From JAXDLK01 sp034666665 (GTDB lineage: Bacteria; Desulfobacterota; Binatia; JACPRU01), in NCBI GenBank assembly GCA_034666665.1, contig JAXDLK010000104.1, positions 1 through 8,647 of the forward strand: a stretch of 8,647 nt of DNA. The letters are read 5' to 3'. Of the stretch, positions 1 through 5,978 are shown piece by piece. A model generated the notes under the pieces. That model was given only the letters and a program-made list of their open reading frames with translations, ran no database searches and was not told where the DNA came from. Numbering within the stretch: position 1 is the stretch's first letter; each line of letters begins with the position of its first letter. A program made the translations under genes and the position numbers.

Positions 1-966
1 GGGCGACATCTGATCGTGGATCCACCGGTACGTATGCTCCATTCCGACGCGGAGGCTCGTGTTCGGCTCCCAGCCCAGAACCTCGCGGATCCGCGTGTTC
101 TCGCTGTTCCGACCACGCACGCCCTGAGGCGCGCGCAGGTCGTGCCGCTTCTCGAGCTTCACATCCGCGATCTCCTCCACGATCGCGACCAGCTGGTTGA
201 TGGTGACCAGCTCGGTGCTTCCCAGGTTCAGCGGCTCCGTCGCGTCGCTGTTCATGATCCCGATGGTGCCGTGAACGCAGTCGTCGATGTAGGTGAAGCT
301 CCGGGTCTGCTCTCCGTCGCCCCAGATCTCGATCACCGGGTTCTCCGACAACTTCGCCTCGATCACCTTGCGGCAGATCGCCGCCGGGGCCTTCTCGCGG
401 CCCCCATCCCACGTACCGTACGGTCCGTAGACGTTGTGATACCGCGCGACCCGCGCCTTCACCCCGAAATCTTCTCTGAAGTGCCGGCACATCCGCTCGC
501 TGAAGAGCTTTTCCCATCCGTACCCGTCCTCCGGCATGGCCGGGTACGCGTCCTCCTCCTTCAGCGGACTCACCTCCGTGATCCGCTGCTTGTCCGCCGC
601 GTAGACACACGCCGAAGAGGAGAAGAAATAGCGGTCGATGCCGTGGTCGCGCGCCGCGAGCAGCAAGTGCGTATTGATCAACACCGACAGCATGCAGGCC
701 GCCTTGTTGTTCTCGATGAATCCCATGCCGCCCATGTCCGCGGCGAGGTTGAATACCTCGGCCGCGCCCTGCACCACCTCGTAGCAGGCGTTCATGTCCT
801 TCAAGTCGCGCTGCAGGTTCTCCACTCCGGGAGTGACCTGGTACCAGTCATGTACTGGCTTCGCGTCCACGGCGCGTATTCGCGTGCCTTTCCGGGTCGC
901 GAGACGTGCCACGAGATGCCCGCCGATGAACCCTCCGGCGCCTGTGACCAATACGATGTCCTGCAT
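1..966 (-). CDS. gme: GDP-mannose 3,5-epimerase, 3' end cut by window edge
   Basis: Extended short-chain dehydrogenase/reductase (SDR) fold sugar-nucleotide epimerase. It is predicted to convert GDP-D-mannose to GDP-L-galactose, with GDP-L-gulose as side product, in the cytoplasm, using tightly bound NAD. My translation gives 322 residues with no stop before the edge. Visible motifs are the NAD-binding GAGGFIG (9-15), NLAADMGGMGFI (73-84), SSAC (117-120), the Tyr149-x3-Lys153 pair in YGWEK, HNVYGPYGTW (177-186) and GGREKAPAAICRK (188-200). From memory of the plant enzyme, its catalytic residues Cys145, Tyr174, Lys178 and Lys217 correspond to Cys120, Tyr149, Lys153 and Lys192 here, a constant offset of 25. 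That constancy, and the family-specific NLAADMGGMGFI and GGREKAPAA blocks, favour this enzyme over generic UDP-glucose epimerases or dehydratases. The C-terminal YRWIHDQ matches the end of the family, so only a few residues are probably missing. The ATG follows a strong GGAGGAGGT. It is the only gene here separated from its upstream neighbour by a real gap. The exact product is inferred. Confidence 0.9.
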   Translation of the reverse strand, partial: MQDIVLVTGAGGFIGGHLVARLATRKGTRIRAVDAKPVHDWYQVTPGVENLQRDLKDMNACYEVVQGAAEVFNLAADMGGMGFIENNKAACMLSVLINTHLLLAARDHGIDRYFFSSSACVYAADKQRITEVSPLKEEDAYPAMPEDGYGWEKLFSERMCRHFREDFGVKARVARYHNVYGPYGTWDGGREKAPAAICRKVIEAKLSENPVIEIWGDGEQTRSFTYIDDCVHGTIGIMNSDATEPLNLGSTELVTINQLVAIVEEIADVKLEKRHDLRAPQGVRGRNSENTRIREVLGWEPNTSLRVGMEHTYRWIHDQMSP

Positions 967-973
967 GACGCAA

Positions 974-982
974 ACCTCCTCC
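974..982 (-). promoter_or_regulatory. Strong Shine-Dalgarno of the epimerase gene
   Basis: On the minus strand ACCTCCTCC reads GGAGGAGGT, 7 bases before the ATG at 966. It is the best ribosome-binding site in the window and fixes the epimerase start. It suits a gene that is not translationally coupled to the one upstream. I see no convincing -35/-10 promoter in the gap. Confidence 0.75.
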
Positions 983-985
983 GTA

Positions 986-1063
986 CGCGGTGAAGACCGC
1001 GGTTTCCCTCTCCCCGTCGGGAGAGGTCGGCCCGAAGGCCGGGTTGGCGAGAGACTCAGTCTC
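986..1063. repeat. Cluster of four inverted repeats, REP-like, between glycosidase and epimerase genes
   Basis: Four perfect inverted repeats lie nearly end to end. CGCGGT/ACCGCG (986-1001) has a 4-base loop. CCTCTCCC/GGGAGAGG (1007-1026) is an 8-bp stem with a 4-base loop. CGGCC/GGCCG (1028-1041) has a 4-base loop. GAGACT/AGTCTC (1051-1063) has one central base and spans the glycosidase TGA stop. The two central hairpins joined by a short TCGG-containing linker look like the short dispersed palindromic elements (REP-type) I recall from intergenic spaces of many high-GC proteobacterial genomes. No T-tract follows on either strand, so this is not a classic intrinsic terminator. It could stabilise the 3' end of the upstream mRNA or weaken read-through into the epimerase. 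The hairpins are seen directly; membership of a dispersed family is inference. Confidence 0.65.
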
Positions 1064-2282
1064 CCGGAATAGCGAAATACCGTGGGTTCTCGTCGATCAC
1101 GACTTCAGCCCTTTCGGCGAGAATCCGCCGGTCACCTTGCAACGTATCGACGCGATTCGCGCCCCAGTCGGTCGGCACGCGGAAGCGTAGCTGCCGCTTC
1201 GGGTTCCAGACGATCCGCGCCTGCCGGCGCTCGCGCATCAGCGTACAGACCCAAGTGTCTTGGCGATCGCGGCGACATTCGGGGATACGAGATCCGACCA
1301 TCCACGTACGGATCGTCGCGTAGGCGCGTCCCGCCTCCGTCGTCGCGCCGCAGTCCGGCTCCACGGTGTGAATTCCCACCCAATCGTCGTTGTCCCACGC
1401 ATACCAATAGAACCGGTCCACGCCCGCCACCCAGTTCAAGAGGTATGCGCGAGCCACGTAACTGGCCATTTGCCGTCGTGAGGTGAACTTCGTCCATCGA
1501 GACCACCCTGCCTCCGTATTCCAGAGCGGCTTCTCCTGAATGCGATACTTGGCCATGAGCCGCCGAACGCGCGCCACGAGGGCCACCATCGTCTCGGGGG
1601 GCGATTCACCGACGTAGAAGTGATAGCCGACGACGTCGATCGCCCCCGCACCTCCCGCCCGCAAGTAGCGCTCGAATGCGGGAAGACCTCTCTTGCTCGT
1701 GAACGACGGCGAAACGATCGATGCTTCGGGATCGATCGCTTTCACGACGTCGTGCGCGTCGCGCGTCAGTCGCACCAGCGCATCGGCATCACCGGAGAAG
1801 AAGGTGGGGAGATCCGGCTCGTTCCAGACTTCGTACGCTTCGATTCGCGCCTGGTACCGCCGCGCGATCCTCCGGAGATACGCTCGCCAGTGCTTTCGCC
1901 GGGGCTCGGCGCTCGCGCCCGCGCCATACTGGCCTGCTTCCTCCGGTCGCGTCGACGCCCACGTGGGAGTCTGCCCCAGCGTGAGCAAAACCCCGACACC
2001 GCGCGCTTCGGCGAGCGAGATGCAGTGGTCGAGCAGGTCGAGGTTCCACTGGCCGCGGGCGGGTTGCAGATCGAGCCATCGCACGTGGGAATCCCACAGG
2101 CGCCAGCTGCCGAACTCGGTCCGCGGCCAGCATTCCGGACGTGCCGGCGAATGCACGTGCATTCCGAAGTAATCCGGCGGCACCGACTCGTTCGGCCGCA
2201 CCAGCACGTCGCCGCGTCCGTGCGCCGCCGCGGACGCGGAAGTGACACCCAACGACACCAGCAGGGCAAGGACGCTCAGCAC
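1056..2282 (-). CDS. Exported glycoside hydrolase, GH39/PslG-like
   Basis: A 408-residue TIM-barrel glycosidase of the GH39/clan GH-A type. It is likely to act in the periplasm or outside the cell on the polysaccharide made by this operon. The N-terminus is a short hydrophobic stretch (residues 1-15) ending in ASAAA, which looks like a signal peptide cleaved near residue 18-20, although its n-region lacks a positive charge. The barrel carries YEVWNEPD (150-157), giving the acid/base Glu155, and WNTEAGW (254-260), giving the nucleophile Glu257; both spacing and motifs fit clan GH-A. Residues from about 336 to the end look like the small beta-sandwich often attached to GH39 enzymes. The start is a GTG overlapping the upstream glycosyltransferase stop as GTGCTGA, with GGAG 10 bases before it. 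The open frame continues upstream to 3008, but that part is only a shadow of the glycosyltransferase. A role like Pseudomonas PslG (trimming or releasing polymer) is inferred; the substrate is unknown. Confidence 0.85.
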   Translation of the reverse strand: MLSVLALLVSLGVTSASAAAHGRGDVLVRPNESVPPDYFGMHVHSPARPECWPRTEFGSWRLWDSHVRWLDLQPARGQWNLDLLDHCISLAEARGVGVLLTLGQTPTWASTRPEEAGQYGAGASAEPRRKHWRAYLRRIARRYQARIEAYEVWNEPDLPTFFSGDADALVRLTRDAHDVVKAIDPEASIVSPSFTSKRGLPAFERYLRAGGAGAIDVVGYHFYVGESPPETMVALVARVRRLMAKYRIQEKPLWNTEAGWSRWTKFTSRRQMASYVARAYLLNWVAGVDRFYWYAWDNDDWVGIHTVEPDCGATTEAGRAYATIRTWMVGSRIPECRRDRQDTWVCTLMRERRQARIVWNPKRQLRFRVPTDWGANRVDTLQGDRRILAERAEVVIDENPRYFAIPGD

Positions 2283-3511
2283 GACTCGGCCGCTCCGATG
2301 TCCGTGGCCGGTTCCGTGCCGGCGATGCGACGCACGCTGGCAGCCAATTCGAAGGCGCGCACGTGCGCGTCGGCGCAGGCGCCCAAGCCATACCGCTCGA
2401 CCGCCCTTCGTCTTGCAACGGTGCCCATGGCGTCGCGCGTCGCGGGCGACCGGAGCAGCTTCTCGATCGCGCTCACCAGCGGCTCCACTCGGCCGCGGCG
2501 CACGACGAAGCCGGTCCTGCCGTCCTCCACGATCTCCCTCATCGAGCCGACGTCCGTCGCCACCACCGGAACCGCACATGCCATCGCCTCGAGCACGACC
2601 GTCGGCGCACCCTCCGCTCGCGAAGTGAGCAGGAAAACGTCGAATGCCGGCAGCAGCGCCGAAACGCGATCGCCGGGACTCGAGAAGGTCAGAACCTCGC
2701 TGCGGAGGAGGCCGCGCTTTCGCGCACGACCGATCACGTTTTCCCGGTAGTAACGGTCCTGGGAGGCGACGTGGCTGCCGAGAACCCTGCCGTAGACCGG
2801 ATGGTGACGCCCGCGCAGCTCCGCCACTGCATCGACCAGCAGCTCGTGACCCTTCTGCCAGACCATGTTGCCGACGGTACCGATCAACAGCGCACCGGGC
2901 GGCACGCGAAGCTCCGCGCGAGCGAGCAGGCGCGCGACGGGGTCGGGACGAAACTGGTCGGTGTCGACGGGCGGAAAGAATGGCACCAGCCGCTCTCCCA
3001 TGGCGCACGCGCCGGGATGCTCACGAGCCGTATCGCGCCCCGTCGACATCACGACGTCCGCCAGCTTCACGACGACGGGCATCAGCACCCGTCGCAGTAC
3101 CGGCGGCGCGAACGTGCTCAGCAGCTGCCATACGACCGGAGTCTGCTCGAGCCTCGCCGCCAGGGCTCCGTGAGGATGCATCAGCCCGCAGACCTGCACC
3201 ACGCTCGCGCCGTGGCGCCGGATGAGCGCTCGGATGCAATCGACGGACGGGACGAATTCCGAAACGAAGCCCCAGTGGACGCGGGGATCGAAGCTCTTTC
3301 GCAGGCGGCGCAAGGGAACCTGCAGCGTCTCGACTCCGGCGGCCCGCACGCGCTCGGCGCCGTCACCCGCCTCGTTCGTGGTCACGAGGACGTTCTCCCA
3401 TCCGCGTCTCTCCAGTGGCTCCCGAAGACGGACCAGCGTGTTGTGGGGGCCCCCGAACGTGGGGGTGTGGATCAGCACGAGAGCACGCCGTGTCGGGAGC
3501 GAGCCGCTCAT
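2276..3511 (-). CDS. GT4-family glycosyltransferase
   Basis: A 411-residue GT-B fold, retaining glycosyltransferase. It is predicted to add one sugar from a nucleotide donor to the growing lipid-linked repeat unit on the cytoplasmic face of the membrane. The N-terminal acceptor domain begins ALVLIHTPTFGGPHNTLVRL (residues 10-29), with the glycine-rich loop typical of GT4. The C-terminal donor domain begins near IGTVGNMVWQKGHELL (210-225). It contains the E-x7-E signature in EGAPTVVLE (Glu300 and Glu308), then ACAVPVVATDVGSMREIV (311-328), the usual GT4 donor-site block. The ATG overlaps the pyruvyl transferase stop as ATGA and has a clear GGAGGT 9 bases upstream (3521-3526). Length is normal and the frame intact. 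The 3' end overlaps the glycosidase start by 7 bases. It is the only classical glycosyltransferase in the window, so others for this repeat unit must lie outside. Donor and acceptor cannot be told from sequence. Confidence 0.92.
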   Translation of the reverse strand: MSGSLPTRRALVLIHTPTFGGPHNTLVRLREPLERRGWENVLVTTNEAGDGAERVRAAGVETLQVPLRRLRKSFDPRVHWGFVSEFVPSVDCIRALIRRHGASVVQVCGLMHPHGALAARLEQTPVVWQLLSTFAPPVLRRVLMPVVVKLADVVMSTGRDTAREHPGACAMGERLVPFFPPVDTDQFRPDPVARLLARAELRVPPGALLIGTVGNMVWQKGHELLVDAVAELRGRHHPVYGRVLGSHVASQDRYYRENVIGRARKRGLLRSEVLTFSSPGDRVSALLPAFDVFLLTSRAEGAPTVVLEAMACAVPVVATDVGSMREIVEDGRTGFVVRRGRVEPLVSAIEKLLRSPATRDAMGTVARRRAVERYGLGACADAHVRAFELAASVRRIAGTEPATDIGAAESC

Positions 3512-4671
3512 CTGCCCGCGACCTCCGTGAGTAGATCGAGGTTTCGGTTCGCCCGCCGCACGGCTTCACTGACCGGCAGCGAGGGGTGCCCCCACTGCTC
3601 GTCGTGCAGCAAGCGGTCGACGCCCGTACGCAGTCGCTCCTCCGAAGCGTCCCAGGCGACGGGGATGCAAGCATCCGATGGAAGACCGATCTCCTCGGCC
3701 AGATCACGGACTTTCTTGTGGTACTCGATCGCCAACAGCCGGCAGCCGGCGAGATACGCGAGCAGCAACGAATGAAACCGCGTGGCGATGAATGCGTCAC
3801 ACTCGGAGATCTGGCGGATGAGCTCCAGTGGATCGTGCGGGAACGGCACCAGCTCGACCGAATCGGGACTCGATCGCCAGAGCGCCGCGAACAGCTGCTC
3901 GCTCACCGCGCCGTCGTCCTCGCGCGCCCCGCCGCGCATGACGATGATTCGAACGCGCGCTCGACCTGCGGCCACGACTTCGCCGAGAACTCTGCCGAAG
4001 CGGTCCCAGAACGCACGGTCCAGGTCCTCGCCGAGCCCGCGGCTCTTTCCGACCGAGGTCACGGAGATGCCGAGCAGCGGAGCACCGCCGGCAGGCCGGC
4101 CGGACTTCGGAAACGGAGCCAGCAGAGCGGCCAGGTCGAATGCCGTCGTGAGCTTCTGCTTCGCCACCAGCGGCCGGATCGCCGCGGCCGAGGAGGCATC
4201 GCGGACGGCCACCGCGTCGCAGAAGCGCAGGCCGAGGGCCGTGAGCAGCGCGGTCGTCCGGCGATGGATCGGACCGAAGCCCATGCCGAGCCACACGACC
4301 CGCCTGCCGAGGAGCCTCGCGACGCCGCTCAGCAGGACGAAGCGCGCCATGTAGCGGACGTGGCGCAGCCATCGAAGCGTCGTGTAGTCGTCTTGGAAGT
4401 GAGTCCCGCCGCCCAGCACGATGCCGCGCGCGGACGAGAGCGCCCGCAAGATCGGCCAGAGCTTCGGAGGCACGGTCTTGCCGTTCTCGAGAGCGCGTAC
4501 CCGGACGAGGCGGCAGCATCGATCGATCTTACGCACGATCGAAGGCGTTCCCGGCCGTTGCAGTGCCGCCGCGGAGAGCAATCCGGCGAGCATCGCCTCG
4601 TCGCCCCCGTTGTGGCCGCCGTAGTGCCCGACGACGAGCCAGCCCGCAGAGGTGTCCGAGTTCGCGTTCAT
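3508..4671 (-). CDS. Polysaccharide pyruvyl transferase family protein (CsaB/WcaK-like)
   Basis: A 387-residue member of the polysaccharide pyruvyl transferase family (PF04230 type). These enzymes move pyruvate from phosphoenolpyruvate onto a sugar of a polysaccharide precursor as a ketal, adding negative charge. Visible family marks are GHYGGHNGGDEAML (15-28), GGGTHFQDD (87-95), the VRD at 156-158, ATRFHSLLLA (296-305) with the conserved Arg-x-His, and the late YHKKVRDLAEEIGL (317-330), matching the Y-x2-K region of CsaB-like proteins. No signal peptide or membrane segment is seen, so it should work in the cytoplasm before flipping. The ATG is chosen because it overlaps the flippase stop as ATGA and has GAGGGAA about 9 bases upstream (4681-4687). 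A longer in-frame reading to 5394 would run through the flippase gene and is rejected. Some family members have other or unproven roles, so pyruvylation itself is an inference. Confidence 0.88.
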   Translation of the reverse strand: MNANSDTSAGWLVVGHYGGHNGGDEAMLAGLLSAAALQRPGTPSIVRKIDRCCRLVRVRALENGKTVPPKLWPILRALSSARGIVLGGGTHFQDDYTTLRWLRHVRYMARFVLLSGVARLLGRRVVWLGMGFGPIHRRTTALLTALGLRFCDAVAVRDASSAAAIRPLVAKQKLTTAFDLAALLAPFPKSGRPAGGAPLLGISVTSVGKSRGLGEDLDRAFWDRFGRVLGEVVAAGRARVRIIVMRGGAREDDGAVSEQLFAALWRSSPDSVELVPFPHDPLELIRQISECDAFIATRFHSLLLAYLAGCRLLAIEYHKKVRDLAEEIGLPSDACIPVAWDASEERLRTGVDRLLHDEQWGHPSLPVSEAVRRANRNLDLLTEVAGR

Positions 4672-5978
4672 ACCGCGACGTTCCCTCGAAGCAGCGATGG
4701 CTCGGGATGCATGTCGCGATCCGGCGCAGTGCGCGTTCTCGAGCCGAGCTCGGTTTCGAATGCCGCCCACCAAGGGATGACCGCCACCCAGGAGGCGATC
4801 GCCAGGCCGATGGCGGCACCCTGCTCCTGACCGACCAGCGCTCCCCCAACTCCCCCGCAAATGATCAGAGGCGTCGCGAGCAGTCTCGCCTTGAGGCTCG
4901 ATCGCGCCGCCGCGAGAGCCCGGAGCCCGGTGATCGCACCGTGGGCGGCGCCGATCCCTGCCAGCGCCAGACCCATCGGCACGACCACCGCCCGTCCGGA
5001 GGTCCACCCGGATTTCAGCAGTCCTCGCCCCCACTCGTCGGGGACGCACAGGATTGCCGCCAGCCACACCGCGGACGCGGCGACGAAGAAGCCGGACAGG
5101 CCGGACATTGCAATCCGCAGAGAGCTGCGGGAGTCCCTCGTCAACCGCGCAGCTTCCGGAAGGCTCACGACACCCATCCCCGCCAGGACGACCTGCAACG
5201 GCCCGAGCACCAGCTGGGCGGCCCGCAGAGCACCGACGGCAGCGAGACCGGCCGTCGCGCCGACGCCGTAGAACGCCAACTGGATCGCGCCGCCACCTGC
5301 CAGGAACTCGAACGCGTAGCGCCACACCAGATCGGCGTGCTCGCGGAACCAACTGGGAGCTCGCCACGGGCGAGGCCGCAGTCCACCCCACCACGAGCTG
5401 AAGACTGCGGCCACGGTCCCCGCCCCGCTCCAGCTCGCGACGTATGCGACCAATCCACCCCGTCCGAACCAGGCCACGGAGACGATCGCAACGGTCACGC
5501 CGGCAGCCCAGATCACGTCACCGGCGAACGCCGAACCGCCACGCCGACTGGAAAAGAACGCGTAGCGGCAGCAGTCCTGTACGAGGAGCCCGGGGAGCCC
5601 GAGGGCCAACGCCCACCATGCCGAAGCCGCTCCCGGCGGCAAGAACAGGGCGGCGATCGCGAACGTCAGACCGGCGACGACACCGAACGCCAGTGCCGTT
5701 CCGACCGCCGCGCTGGCCTGCTCTTGCCAGCGCTCCACGTCGCTTCCGCTGAAGCGAATTGCCAGCGGCTCGCAACTGAATGCACGGTTCAGTCCGGACG
5801 CAACGAGATATGCGGCGAACAGCAGTGCGAACACGCCGAACTCTCGTGGCGCCACGCTGCGAGCAACGGCGACGCCGATCTCGAAATTGATCAGGCTGAC
5901 GAGCCCCTGATCGGCGACGCCCCAGCCGAGCCGTCGACCCGTCGAGGCGAGCCCACCGATGGAAACGGACTTCAGCAC
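4668..5978 (-). CDS. Polysaccharide flippase (Wzx/MOP superfamily)
   Basis: A 436-residue, very hydrophobic protein with about 10-14 predicted membrane segments. It is likely the exporter that flips the undecaprenyl-diphosphate-linked repeat unit to the periplasmic face. The N-terminus (residues 17-49, LGWGVADQGLVSLINFEIGV, then VARSVAPREFGVF) has the amphipathic opening of Wzx-like proteins, followed by FALLFAAYLVASGLNRAF (50-67). Clear membrane stretches include about 92-113, 117-134, 155-171, 296-312, 331-350 and 389-405. The C-terminal tail (410-436) is polar and probably cytoplasmic. The GTG at 5978 is chosen because it overlaps the upstream ligase/polymerase stop as GTGCTGA and immediately precedes the conserved N-terminus. 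The ATG at 6161 would add about 61 arginine- and proline-rich residues read out of frame from the ligase gene. The Shine-Dalgarno is weak (GGGGCG), so translation may depend on coupling. Sequence identity in this superfamily is low; the transported substrate is inferred from context. Confidence 0.87.
   Translation of the reverse strand: MLKSVSIGGLASTGRRLGWGVADQGLVSLINFEIGVAVARSVAPREFGVFALLFAAYLVASGLNRAFSCEPLAIRFSGSDVERWQEQASAAVGTALAFGVVAGLTFAIAALFLPPGAASAWWALALGLPGLLVQDCCRYAFFSSRRGGSAFAGDVIWAAGVTVAIVSVAWFGRGGLVAYVASWSGAGTVAAVFSSWWGGLRPRPWRAPSWFREHADLVWRYAFEFLAGGGAIQLAFYGVGATAGLAAVGALRAAQLVLGPLQVVLAGMGVVSLPEAARLTRDSRSSLRIAMSGLSGFFVAASAVWLAAILCVPDEWGRGLLKSGWTSGRAVVVPMGLALAGIGAAHGAITGLRALAAARSSLKARLLATPLIICGGVGGALVGQEQGAAIGLAIASWVAVIPWWAAFETELGSRTRTAPDRDMHPEPSLLRGNVAV

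Noticed and set aside
16..993. 325-codon open frame on the plus strand
   Set aside because: Antisense to the GDP-mannose 3,5-epimerase, whose minus-strand translation carries all the family motifs; this frame has none.
1007..1026. Rho-independent terminator
   Set aside because: The 8-bp stem is strong, but no run of T follows on either strand, so it is listed as part of a repeat cluster instead.
1132..1506. Small minus-strand frame of 124 codons within the glycosidase gene
   Set aside because: Out of frame with the glycosidase, no motif, and fully contained in a well-supported gene.
2283..3008. Possible 242-residue N-terminal extension of the glycosidase
   Set aside because: It overlaps the GT4 gene almost entirely, is Arg/Gly-rich without a domain, and would place the hydrophobic signal segment in the middle of the protein.
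2363..3775. 470-codon open frame on the plus strand
   Set aside because: Antisense to the GT4 and pyruvyl transferase genes, with an Arg/His/Asp-rich composition and no motif; a shadow frame.
4672..5394. Possible 241-residue N-terminal extension of the pyruvyl transferase
   Set aside because: It overlaps the flippase gene and is Arg/Gly-rich; the family's N-terminal GGDEA region lies just after the ATG at 4671.
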